Origin: Omphalotus guepiniiformis
Taxonomy: Eukaryota > Basidiomycota > Agaricomycetes > Agaricales > Omphalotaceae
Length of the DNA: 64,000 nucleotides
NCBI GenBank assembly: GCA_028554645.1
Contig: JAQOOI010000019.1
Location: forward strand, 496,001-560,000
Reading direction: 5' to 3'
The number at the start of each line of letters is the position of its first letter. The first letter of the stretch is position 1. The notes beneath the pieces are model-generated. The model saw nothing but the letters and a program-made list of their open reading frames with translations, did not search any database and was not told the origin of the DNA. Position numbers and translations under genes: made by a program. This document shows, in pieces, positions 22,765 to 33,635 of this stretch.

Positions 22765-23553
22765 ATAGAAAGTAGGTTGGGTTGACAATTTAGAAATCGG
22801 CCAGTGAGCATCGTAGGACGTATTTAATGTTCATGCGCCTTTGCTCCGGTCTATACATTCGCTCCTGCAGTGAGGTTGATTGAACAGACAGCGTTTCAGA
22901 TCCTCCCGTGTGCATAGTACAACAGCTGAGTTGCGTTTGCGTTGTTGGCTGCAAATCTGCTACTGAAGATTGCACAATCCAAAGCTGCTCGCTCAATAAG
23001 TTTCTGCCTTTCAGACAACATGTAAGAGCAGACATACCTTTGCTCAACCTTTGCTACGCAACTTGGCTAGGAATTCGAAGTTCCACCTCATCATCTCCTT
23101 TCTGTTTCTGTTATTCGTAGTGATATGGATGTCTTTCCTGAGTTCGAGGTTTGAAACAGAGTTGAGCCAGAAAGAACCCGATGATGGTGATGGTACAGAG
23201 AGGAGAAATCGCGTGAACATTGAACTTGAAGTGCGCGTGTCCGACTCTTGCCCTCTTTTCTATTCTTCTACTCTCGAAAATCTGCTTTCTGACTATATTC
23301 CTGCACAATTCGAAAGTCTGTGCTGTCTTTACAAGATGGATGCCGTCCTTGTCAAAGTAAAACATGAACGCTTTCAAGCCTAAGGCCAAAGGTATCGATT
23401 AGCAGATGTCATTGTCAAGTTCGTACACCTAATCCCAATAAAAAGACTGATGATATATATGCAAAATACAAACTCGAATGAAATAAATAGTTAATGTTTA
23501 TTGAACTCGGTCCCGCCCAGTCCACGAAACAAGCACTCTATAGAGCTCCCAAT
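22765..23553. other. Convergent interval, no gene recognised
   Basis: About 0.8 kb between the 3' ends of the ene-reductase and the kinesin. Overlapping open frames exist on both strands near 23051-23389, one with a hydrophobic run, but they begin at TTG and lack splice-supported context. I see no supportable gene. Confidence 0.5.
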
Positions 23554-26500
23554 TCAAAACGGCAAATTCTCCTTCCCACCAAGTAAAGGAGCCGCAGGAA
23601 ATTTCACACCGCCCTTCGTCTTCATCCCGTCCACCATCCCCTTCTCATCCCGAGCTTTGAAGGGCAAAGACGGCGGCGGTACCTCCGCCTCGAAGCTAAA
23701 ATCCCCGACATTGCCCTCCATCCCCCATTCTTCCTCTGGCATTTGCTCTAGCAAACTATGAATCTTCCCTCCACCAGCATTCCACTCCGGTACACGGAAA
23801 GGACTCTCCTCCCCCACAGTACTAGCACCAGTTGTCTGAATCTTCAGACCCCCTGAACCAGAACTTGATTCACTAGATTCGTCTGACTCTGTTACTGTTT
23901 TTACGGGAGAGCCTGTAGAAGGAGAAGGACGAATTGCGCCACTGAAGAAAGAACTGCTTCGTCGACTGCGACGGCGCTCAAATGCTGCATTGGCTCCACT
24001 TGGCGATGGCATAGCGGGCATGCTAGGTGTGCTGGGTAACGTCGTGCCTAGGCCAAGGGAGTCGAATTTTGTCACAAAGGCAGCGAGTGCTCTTCGCTCG
24101 ATTTCCAATTGTATTCGCAACTGCATTTGAATGTGAGCACGGACATCGACATGAATTGGGTGGAAATTATTCACCTTCTTCTCTTTCTCTAGTTGTTTCA
24201 CAACCTCATTCGCCCACCTCTCCTTCTCCTCGTATTTCCGTTTCTCCGCCTCTACCCTCTCAATCCATTCCCTTTCTACGTCCTCCTTGACTTTCCTCAG
24301 AGGCTCGCCGAGGTTATCCTCATATCCCTGCACAACGATCTCCAACTCCCTGATAGTCTTACTCTGCTCAGCTATGAGCTTGTCCTTCTCGGCTTCCGGT
24401 GCGTCCGCAGGCAAGGGCGGACGAGCAAGTAGGGCGGCTTCGAGGGAAAGTATCTGCGTCGCTTGAGTATCCAGTTGCAGACGGGCATTAAGCAGCTCTT
24501 GTTGCAACTACAAAATAGATCGGTTATATGCGCAACAATGTCGTGAGGGATAACCATACCTGGTACGGCGACATATCAAAGTCAACCTTTACAGGACTGA
24601 CTGGTCGTGATTCTGCGCCACCAGACGACTCGTCGACAGTCTGGCTGGTGAGAATAAGCTTTGTCAATTGCTGGATCCTCTTATTGAGGTCCTTCATGGC
24701 AACAGATTCATCCGCTTTCTGAAAGGAGGATGCTCGAGCTCAGCGACAAGGAATCAGATTTGCGCACTACAAACATACCTCCTGAGCACTCAGCCTCCTC
24801 TTCTTCGGCGACTCAGACTCTTCACTCAGTGCCTCCTTCTCCGCGAGCCGCTTCTTGAGGTCCTCAATTTCTTTGCGGTATCGCTCAATAAGAGCATCGG
24901 TGTCAACAATCTCCTTCTTCTGCGCATTCAGCTACAAAAAGCAAACGAACCGGTTACACTTCAGAAGGAGGTCAAAAGGTCAAACAAAAATAATACAAAG
25001 CATACCTTAACACCTTTCACCCGCTTTGCGAAAAGCAAGGTACTTGTGCTCTCAGCGATAGCGCTGACATCTGGATTAATTGTACAGATGACACTAATAC
25101 GTGCATTCCCCGATAACGAGGGCTGCAGCATACGTGTGAGCTTGGAGTTTCGGTACGGGACATGATCACTGTCAGCCAATTAGTTTCAAACTAGCTGCCT
25201 ATAATTTTCGGTTACACGAACCTCTTGTGCTTAGACGCATTGTCGGAAAGCGTCCCAATGACAGACCCAAGGGTGAGGAGACTGGCGAATAGCGTTTATA
25301 AACAGGAGGAAAAGCCGGGCAAACAATGGACTTACCTAGTATTGATATACTTTCCCTCCCTGGTACGCTCCTTGTCTGACGTTGCTTTTTCCGAACCAGC
25401 CAAGTCAATGAGACTCTGTTCGTAAACCAACCCATCAATCATTATAGCCACGAAGTAAACCAGAAATCCCTAACCAGCACTGAAGCTTGCACACTCCGTC
25501 CATCCCTAGCTTGCAATCTTGCTCCTCCGGGCGTAGGAGGAACACCAGGCGTCTGGCGACCACTAGGCGTAGCTCTCCCACTAGCACTCTGACCAGGCGT
25601 AGCACGTCCACTAAAAGATGCACCTTCAGAATCTCCTCCCGAGCTCCTTAGCCGACTTTCAATGACCAGCCGAAACACACTGTGACTGCGACTACTCCTC
25701 TCGTTCCAGTCGGTGCATGCGGTCCTACGATGGCTCTCGCCACGCTTCAGCACATCCTTGACGCCTTTAAGGCTTGTCACGACTTCCTCTCTCAGCGGAA
25801 GGAGCAACATGTCCGTTCCGCCTGCACCTCCTTGGATTTGCACAGTATTGGCAGAGCCGGGAGGTGCGAGTAAGTCCTGTATAGTCTCGTTATAAATTTC
25901 GAGATAAGAGCACCGTAGGAGGTACTCTCTTTCGGGCGTGCGACGAATGAAACCAAAGACATCTCGCATCGCCCGAGGAATAATACCAGGCTCGGCTTCG
26001 TCGCCAGTCAAGGTATAGGTCTTTCCAGATGCAGTTTGGCCGTAAGCAAATATAACGGCGTTGAAGCCCTCCATCGCAGCGTATACATGCGAGCGGGCAA
26101 CGGTGGTGTAGATGGGTTTGTTGGGTGAACCGGTGAGGATAGAGTCGAAATTGAATGTAGTTGGAGGAGCAGAAGCGGACGTGGCGTTGTGATTTCGAGA
26201 ATAGGTAGGGTCTAGTTGGATGGAATTTGTATTGAGGGTAGGTATCCAAGCCGATTTAGCATCTGAAGGTCGAATTCTGTACCAGGATTCATCAGTATAT
26301 TAGCAACATTATAAGGTCGGATTTGAACCTGACCTAATAGAGACCATAACCTTATCCTGTTTTCCATGATCCTCCTGTACAGTTTTCAACCATGCTTCAT
26401 CCATTTCCCCCGAAATGTCCCCGGGTTCAACCGTTTGATAATCTACTAAAACCTCCTCCGGATCGACATTACTGACGTCCATCTCGCTTGCTGCGGGTAA

Positions 26501-26830
26501 CAGTGAAGGGTCTGGGGTCTGAGCACCCTTTCTAGGTGTCCCAGGCGTCCTCGGACGACCATTGCTATCATTAGTCGACCTAACCGGTGATCCAGGGACC
26601 GGTGCCAAAGTTGACTTGACTTTGGAGTAATTTCTCGTTCGAGATTCCGAAGATACAGACGCCTTGTACTTCTTGTGCGTAGATGATAGAAGAGGCGTGG
26701 TTGAGCGGGTCATACGTGCAGAACCCTCAGAAGCAGAGCTCGACGTCGACATGGATGACAAGGGCCGTTTGGTAGGTGTAAATGGTACATGGCGTGCCAG
26801 TTTTGATGAGGGTGTACTGTTCACAGACAT
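23554..26830 (-). CDS. Kinesin motor protein (kinesin-7, CENP-E/Kip2-like)
   Basis: A microtubule plus-end-directed motor of the cytoskeleton. The ATG at 26830 opens a Ser/Pro/Thr-rich, basic extension of about 160 residues (with TPRKGAQTP-type repeats), after which the motor begins at KVMVSIRIRPS. Nucleotide motifs are clear: P-loop FAYGQTASGKT, switch I NERSSRSH, switch II LIDLAGSEKA, and HVPYRNSKLTRMLQPSL. A Gly/Ser/Pro-rich insert (GRATPGQSASGRATPSGRQT) interrupts the loop after switch I. The neck KRVKGVK is followed by coiled-coil segments with KKR clusters. The C-terminal tail is low complexity and ends GGKENLPF at 23554-23556. About 950 residues. The motor order at the N-terminus, the neck and the tail resemble Kip2/CENP-E-type fungal kinesins; an exact orthologue name is not certain. 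Confidence 0.93.
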
Positions 26831-27355
26831 CCCAATAGCACAAGAAGGTTACGTAATTTGATGGTCGTCGTTTGCAATAGCTAAGACGTTGAGATCGACG
26901 TTGAGGATGGCGTTCAAGGTATCTTCAACCGTGGGAGAGGTATACCTCCAAATAAGCCGGCCCGCCATCCGACGCGGAATTAATCCTTATCACGTGATGG
27001 TGTTTTATGGCGCGTAAGGACGCGTAGCAGCCGAGAAAACCCTTGAAGGATAATCGATAATCGTTCCATCCTCCTCCTCCTCCAACACTTAACCCGTTTG
27101 AATGCTTGTCAGCCAAGATCTTCCGTGCGTTCGGTAATTCTCGCCAATAGCTTTCATTTGGTCCGCAACAAAATTTGAAGTATGTACACTTGGGCATGAC
27201 GAGAACGACAGGATACAGAGCAAATATTGATCCAATAATCTGATTCTATTAGACGTGACAAGAACATGTAAGGACAGAATATGGTCAAGACTTCCTGGCC
27301 CTCTCCCTTCAATTCTACTGCTCAGTTCTGCAACCCATATCCATTCCACGTTTAC
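26831..27355. other. Upstream interval of the kinesin, no gene recognised
   Basis: About 0.5 kb between the kinesin start and the 3' end of membrane protein A. It holds only short frames with no family resemblance. Presumably the kinesin promoter and 5' UTR. Confidence 0.45.
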
Positions 27356-28890
27356 CTAGCGTTCAGAAACGCGTTCATACGCAGGAGGCCTTGACCCGTT
27401 AGCATTCGTATCAGTACGCGATTCCGGCGGTGCATTTTTCCTAGGAGGAATCAATCCAATTGGAATAGATGTCACGCTCGATGTATATACAGATCCCGCC
27501 AAACCTGAACCTTTGAACAACGATTGAGTTTTCCAACAGCACATTTGAATTTCGGTGTGCATCATACCTTCGAAACTAGGCTCAACAATCAATGGTTCTG
27601 TTTGGGAGACTAACTGTCTCTGCCTCTGTCGTCGACGCAGTAGAAGTAGCACCGCTATTGCAGTGAGCCCAGTGAGAAACGCCGATCCGATAGCTGCACC
27701 GACTATTGGGGTAATGTTGACTTTGTCTCCTGAAGACGGAAGAAATATGGTTATTTGAACCGGAGGTGAGGAAGCAACTTGGCTCGGAGGCGTAGGGAGC
27801 GATGCCGTGCTCGACGAGAGCGTGTTAGTTGACGATGATGATGTGGAGGAGTCACACAGGCTAAATGAGTTGTTGCCTTTTGCATTGCTGTCTTCTGTAA
27901 GGAAGTCGCTCGACCATTTACTGCAATATATGAGTATGAGGGGTGTAAATTCCAACAGTAGATCTCTTACTAGAACCTATAGATGAGACGCTTCACCGTT
28001 GGAATGTCCTACGAGTGGATCAACAGATAGCACTTACCATGGTCCATCGTTCCAATGCACGCCATTGACGATGCTGTCAAATATTCTAATGTTGTTATTG
28101 CACACCGCTGCTTGAATGTTAGACGGTAAACTAGAGAAAGCACTGAGTGACAACTTTCAGCTAGTCAATTATCCGTACCTTGAATTGAAATTTGGTGAGC
28201 AGAAGCCTGTTGAACCAGGCTGAGTGAGGTATTTTTGATACGTTCCTAGAGCTATCGAGAACATAGTCAGTAAGTCGGCAGTACATAACTAGTGATGTGC
28301 GTACGGGCATCGATCCCATTCCCTGCCCCGTTGTTCCCAACGCCTTGCTGACAACTGTCTCGAACGAATGAGCCGCGTGCTTGTTCAAGCTAGGGGTCGT
28401 CAAAACTCACTTCAAACATAACATGCTAAGGGAGAAAGAAGCGGAGTTGCAACAACAGTCATCTGACACGATAAAGTATGAAGTCTTGGGATACGATGAT
28501 GGGTTTTGTAGTAAGCTGCTCACGAATTTGATCATCGCAGAAGTCAGGAGGATTTGAAGTGTTGGCGTTCAAAACTCCTATTTGATCTGAAGAGTCATGT
28601 AGTGAGCAAATGTGAGAAGTATGGTCAACAATGACTTGGAATGTACATGTTGGATCACATAGCCGCCGTAGTTCTTGATATGTTGCGCCTGTAACGTGTT
28701 TAATTTTCTTTCAACTTGGGATGTAAAGAACCAAAACCAAGCGCATAGACGTGCATGGTGTCTCTCCAACGACGCTTGTGTACCAATCCAGTCCAGAGTC
28801 ACTGCAAGTTATATGATCGCTATTTTGTCCATGAGCAGAGTCAAGGGTATAGGCCAGGAGCAGGAGCAGAAGAGTGGGAATTACGAGCAT
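27356..28890 (-). CDS. Cys-rich single-pass membrane protein, paralogue A
   Basis: The ATG at 28890 gives a signal peptide (MLVIPTLLLLLLAYTLDSAHG). A Cys-rich ectodomain follows (SGLDWYTSVVGETPC, CCCNTGSFSLSMLC, LNCQQGVG, GTYQKYLTQPG), then a Ser/Thr-rich stalk, one transmembrane helix (IVGAAIGSAFLTGLTAIAV) followed by Arg-rich LLLRRRQRQRQ, and a short cytosolic tail with a PPAY motif before RVSER and the stop at 27356-27358. A 6-nt microexon lies at 27971-27976. Two paralogues lie to the right in opposite orientation; C is the closer, including about 150 bp of 5' flank. The first intron donor is GC (28754-28753) where B and C have GT, and failure to splice there would truncate the protein. 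Role unknown; the architecture suggests a surface sensor or adhesin-like type-I protein. Confidence 0.75.
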
Positions 28891-29162
28891 TGAGCAGGAA
28901 TCGACCTTGAGTATCCCAAGTTATGTACTAAAGTCAAAGAGGCAGAGAAACGTAAGTATTGGCCGGTAGGAATCAATCAACGTATAGCCGTCGAGATGCG
29001 TAAGTTGAAAAGGTTGATTTGGAGACGGCGTGCTCACTGACGCTGGTAAGAATGATGGACCTATTCGATGATAGAACCACGCCAACGTATCTTGATGGTA
29101 TACATTAAACTTCAACTATTGGGTATCGTTATGTACAAGAACAATGTGGTTCTCGCTGAATC
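28891..29162. promoter_or_regulatory. 5' flank of paralogue A, duplicated upstream of C
   Basis: Read on the minus strand, this flank matches 35720-35879 upstream of paralogue C, for example the shared string ACACGCCGTCTCCAAATCAA and the following TTGATTGATTCCTAC. A has about 40 extra bases. The conserved flank indicates that the duplication carried the promoter. Confidence 0.5.
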
Positions 29163-29760
29163 TGAAAGCGATCATCAGCCAGCATCCCACTAGCGTAGAT
29201 GAATTTATGTTACATAGTTGCTCACCAGTCATCGTGATTCGTTGGGATCAACTCCAAGGTGTCCAATCCGTCAACGATGAGCTTGGCACGATATGGTTCG
29301 CATTCTAGAAGCGAAAGCTGTCTGTACTTTTTAACGTAGTCAGGGATTTACGCAACGAGGTCAACTTCAGGCTGCGGTGGTAACACCGGGTCGAAACCAC
29401 TCCGAGCGATGATCATCGTATACCACATGGAATTATACCAATGCTTGCTCTTGCCGGAAGAAGAAATGTGTCTGGACAACTCGATATACGAAATAAGCAA
29501 GAATATGTTGAACTTCTCGAGCTTGTAGATTGCGCTGGTGGTGGCAGGGACCAACATCTATAGTCACGTGTTGGTCTAGCAAACTACGACTTGCTTTGCC
29601 CAACTCCCGCCCCTTCAACACACCATCGTTCTGATTCTTGGAAGAGATGATGGAAACTGGAATCCTCAATCCCCAGGTGGTATCAAGGGTTCCACTTCGA
29701 ATCTCCTCCACTTATCTTCGAAACCAAAGTTTCTATCGCTCTGCCTCCGCTTCGTCACAA
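29163..29760 (-). pseudogene. Broken gene fragment, left copy
   Basis: The minus strand reads coding-like protein (KYRQLSLLECEPYRAKLIVDG, then TLELIPTNHDDW), but an in-frame TAA at 29348-29350 interrupts it. Upstream, the segment around 29560-29760 (RSGTLDTTWGLRIPV) matches a plus-strand segment at 32275-32480 (RNGTFGTTAGSRIPV) with small indels. I do not recognise the parent family. Its mirrored copy on the other side of the permease and its disruption indicate a decayed duplicate. Confidence 0.45.
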
Positions 29761-29990
29761 CCTTGTTAAAGGTAATTATCCTGATATGAGTATCGTACAA
29801 ACTCACAGATGGAATGTGAATGCTATCGTACAAACTCACAAATAAAATGTGAATACATTACGACACGACTATACCATAGCAAAAGCTCCGAAGCCTACCC
29901 TATCATTACCCACCCACCCCAAATGGCGCTGTAGTATAGCATACAACAATCCCAGCAAATCATGTTACACCCATGCAGGCTTCTATCGAT

Positions 29991-32114
29991 CTATCGCCCA
30001 GTGTAACGAATCTCAAGCCATCTGAATAGAGGATACGTCACTCCCGCAAACAATCCCGCAAGCTGTTCGAATCAAAACAGAGAAGAAAGCACGTTGAGTA
30101 AACGAATCGTCAAGCTGGAGGTTCAGGCCGGTGAATGGCGCAAGACTTACCTCGAACCCAAGATCACCACCAGTTTCTGGTTTACCAGCTTTCTTTCCTA
30201 TGGGGCCTATATACCACACCTAGAGAACAAGCCAAGGTCAGGGTCGTCCGCCAGTGGTGACATATCATAAGAAACGACACCACACCTCTGCCATACCAAC
30301 AACGGCACCCACAACTCCAAAGCATCCAGCAAGAATTCCAGCTACTCCCAAAGGAAGCCTACACGCGAAAAGAGTAACAGTCAACCAGCAGCACTCGAGA
30401 GTCGAAGAACAACAGCACTGCAACGCACTTCTTCGGTGAATCCCAATCATCCAAATTATACCCCCCAAGTGGGCCATTCCTCCTCCTGAAGATGAAATGC
30501 TCCTCAAGCGTGATAACCATAAAGAACGCCGTCCAATAGCTGAGAATCGCCAGGAAATTTGAGAGAATCTCAGAGAAATGTTCTCGGCCGACAATGCCCG
30601 CGACTGTGTACGCGGCGAAGCCTACTAGGGTCCAGAAGATTCGCGGAATGACGGCGAAAGGACGTCCGAGGGCTTGTATGGAAAGACCGGTGGAATAAGT
30701 ATTGACCATGTTGTTGGCACTACGAGGAACAGATACGTTAGCGAATGAAAAGGCCTTTGCGTTACAGTGGATGCTCACATTACAGACAGAGCCAATACAA
30801 CGAGCAGGAATCTCCCAAACCCATTCCACGGAGACAAAACTTGCGCCATTAAACCTCCCGTGCTACCTGCCTCGAAAGCAGCGGTATAGGCGGGGTCGGT
30901 GATTGTCATGAGCGCAGCTCCCAAGATTGCAACAAAGCAGATAGGGATAAAAAGACCAAAGAAAGTCATGATAAAGACAGCCCATGCCGAAGTATCCACC
31001 GGCAGTTTACAGTTGTAATCAGCGGCAACAGGAGCCCACTGCGGGACCGAGGAAGAACAAATAGAAATATGAATTAATCATTTACCCCGCCAACTCAGAG
31101 AATCACTCACACCGGCGAAAGCCCCAAACACGATACCACCGAAACTAAGCACATCTCCAGCAAGCGACCTCCCAGCGGGATCCTCCAAGGCCTTCTGCGC
31201 ATTTACATCGAACCCGGCTTTTCCACCCAAGCCCCACAAGAAGAGCATCACAAGGAAGATCGGCGCCCAGACGTACCGTTCATACCGATGCAATAGATCA
31301 TATCCAATGAAGCAGGGTATAACACTAAGCACGGCAACGATAGCCACGCCGCCTTCCAAGGACAGTGTTCCAGGTCTGACAGCGGCAAGGGTCTGACCAC
31401 CGAGTATAACGCAGGTAGTAGCAAAACCCAATCTAGTCAAAATGAAGACAATTAGTGAGTGGACGTAGATGACAGCGTGGGCGCGCGTACTGGGTAAGGA
31501 TGTTGAGAATGGAATAGATGGTACCGCCGACGTATCCAGAGTTGTATCTGACGATTATCATTGTACGCAGGCCAGTCTTGGGACCAAGAGTTGCGATACC
31601 GGCGGTAAAAGCTGCGCCGAGGGCACCAAAACATATAATCGTTGCACATGCATGACTAGATGGCGAAATTCTCAGAAATAGACCTGACGGAGAGACGTTG
31701 TGTAACGCACGCGAAAGTCAGCGTGAAGAATTCTTGCGCAAGGATTCCGATTGGTATGGTGGTCAGGACAAGATTGACAGACCTGGATTGTCCGCGTTAG
31801 TGGTTTCTTAATGGAAGGATGTAAAGCTATACGCACCACCACATGAACAAGCTTAAGAACCCAACATCAGACTTGCCCATCTATCGGATAGTAAAAGACC
31901 AAACGCACTTGTTCCATATGAGTTTGTTGTCTCTCTCATTTTCCAGTACCCGTTCAACACCTCGAGCCTCAACTCCACTTTCAAACAGCTTCTCCATTAC
32001 AGGAGCAAGGAAGCCGTAACGACGAGAAACAGTGACCTTAACATCATGCTCGTGGTCCTTGACTAGCTCAGGTGCATCCGTTGAAGCCTTTTCTGAGTCG
32101 CCTTCGAAGGACAT
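29991..32114 (-). CDS. NCS1-family purine/cytosine permease
   Basis: A plasma-membrane nucleobase-cation symporter with about 12 transmembrane helices, resembling fungal Fcy2-type cytosine/purine permeases. An upstream frame begins with GTG, so the ATG at 32114 (MSFEGDSEKASTDAPELV) is chosen. The hydrophilic N-terminus leads into GVEARGVERVLENERDNK, then NVGFLSLFMWW and the conserved ATLGPKTGLRTMIIVRYNSG region, which in this family forms part of the substrate path. Later segments include VFGAFAGWAPVAADYNCKLP, LSVMANNMVNTYSTGLSIQA and YWTAFFMVITLEEHFIFRR. The stop at 29991-29993 follows RWLEIRYTGR. About 530 residues. It sits exactly at the centre of a mirrored duplication of flanking genes and is itself single-copy here. 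Confidence 0.93.
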
Positions 32115-32235
32115 GGTGCACACGAGAGGGAGGAGGTCTGGAGGGGGTAACCAAACGAACTAATGTTTGCGCTAATAAGTTTCATCAGATTCTCATGAAG
32201 TAAGCGGAGTCAACACCGCCACGTATATTTTTGTC

Positions 32236-32523
32236 TTGACAGGTCCGATTTTTCAGGTGCCACCATGTGCAGATGCCGTCTTTCCATGCGGAGGCAGAGC
32301 GATAAGACACGAGAGTTTCGGTCTCGAAGATAAGTGGAAACTTCGAAATGGAACCTTTGGAACCACAGCGGGATCAAGAATTCCGGTTTTTCGGACCAGT
32401 TCCTTCCAAGAATTACAAAGATGTTTGGTCGAAAGCGCGGTCAAAGCAAGTCGTATTTCTTTGGATTCTGGTGCTAGAAGAGAGCAAACGTCTCCTGTGA
32501 AACGCCGACGAGCGGGAGAATAA
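32236..32523 (+). pseudogene. Broken gene fragment, right mirrored copy
   Basis: The plus strand reads FGLEDKWKLRNGTFGTTAGS, matching the minus-strand segment at 29560-29760, including the shared nucleotide run GCGGAGGCAGAGCGATA. The alignment needs at least one 2-nt indel, so the two frames differ. No family recognised. The copy lies divergently next to the permease start, so the permease promoter and the fragment overlap in this interval. Confidence 0.4.
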
Positions 32524-33037
32524 ATCGAGGAGAAGGTACTATCAAAGACATACTGAACACACGCTAGCTTCCTCGGAGAGAGCGAATCAAGGTGCCATAA
32601 ACACCTTGAAATCTCTGAACACGAGTAATTTCAGCACTTTCAAACTCTTTCGACGTTGTATAGGAACAAAAATGTGAATATAAACGTGAAGAGTGGAGAG
32701 TTCGACAGCAGCCGAAATAGAAGAGATAGAGACTGGCAACTTGGAGAGACTTTGAGCCAACCTGCGACTTCGACTCAGATCTCAGACTGCTATAGGGAGA
32801 CCGGAGGGAGACTGAGACTCAGAGTCAGTACGGGTTCTGACTCGGAGTTCGCCGCGGCACCCTGTTGGCATCACGTGGCTGACTGAAATTTCCCATCTCG
32901 ACACCAGCCGCAATTCTTCAAGTTCATGATTCGGTTGGGCTTTGTTGGATTCAAGGTGTTTTCTGAAGAAGCAATCCTCGTTTCGCAGAGTACTGAAGAG
33001 GTGGAACGCAAAAACACTGACATTTCTAGTCATCTGC
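32524..33037. other. Interval without recognised gene
   Basis: About 0.5 kb. It contains short GACTC/GAGTC-rich palindromic runs around 32810-32850 but no supportable coding frame. Confidence 0.4.
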
Positions 33038-33177
33038 CACTGCAAACAATTCAACATAAATCCCATGGGAAAATGCTAAAGATGTCGTGAAATAACATGA
33101 AAAAGTTTAATTTTTCATGTTATTTCACCATATTTTTAACATTTTCCCACGGAATTTATGATGAATTGCTTGCAGTG
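33038..33177. repeat. Long perfectly centred hairpin (67-bp arms)
   Basis: Positions 33038-33104 and 33111-33177 are inverted repeats of 67 bp each, differing at about 8 positions, separated by a 6-bp spacer. The inner 16 bp (AATAACATGAAAAA region) pair perfectly. The outer ends begin CACTGCA on the left and end TGCAGTG on the right. This fits a short foldback or MITE-like element, or the source of a hairpin RNA. Confidence 0.75.
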
Positions 33178-33635
33178 TGCCAACACCGCCAGTTCAGCTG
33201 ATCGCCGAGCGGTTCAACAGCTTTTGTCACCGGGTGAGTGGTTGCCCTAAAAAATGTATGTAAAAGTATGATTGACTGATGATCATCTTCGGGATCTGCT
33301 TCAACAGTAAATCGCTATAGTAGCAGTTTCCATCCAGTCAAAGTTTGGGAACATCGAAAAACACCAGCGATGGTTTTCATTCATGTCATTGTTTGGTTAC
33401 AACGATTACTGTAGCAACTTTGAACTTTTATAGCGTTGGAATTATATAGCAATACTATCAATCAGCTTCGATTTCTTGGTTTTTCATACCGGTGGGGCAT
33501 AGTTGGAAATCTATAGCGATACTATCACTTTTCATACCGGTGAGCCCGAACAAATCTACAATGTTGCAAGGCTATGCCTGTTGATTGTTTCTGACCAAGT
33601 TCTTTAACCGCACCTAGCAACTTTGCCTCCGAACA
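33178..33635. promoter_or_regulatory. Upstream region of paralogue B with repeated blocks
   Basis: Two blocks recur here in the same order: TATAGC(A/G)ATACTATCA at 33445-33460 and 33512-33527, and TTTTCATACCGGTG at 33481-33494 and 33529-33542. A related CGCTATAGTAGC string lies near 33313. The repeats sit 95-190 bp upstream of the ATG, where regulatory sites are plausible, but they may be remnants of a small tandem repeat. Confidence 0.35.

Noticed and set aside
23051..23383. Plus-strand frame with a hydrophobic run resembling a signal anchor
   Set aside because: It begins at TTG, has no ATG before the hydrophobic stretch, overlaps an equally long minus-strand frame and matches no family.
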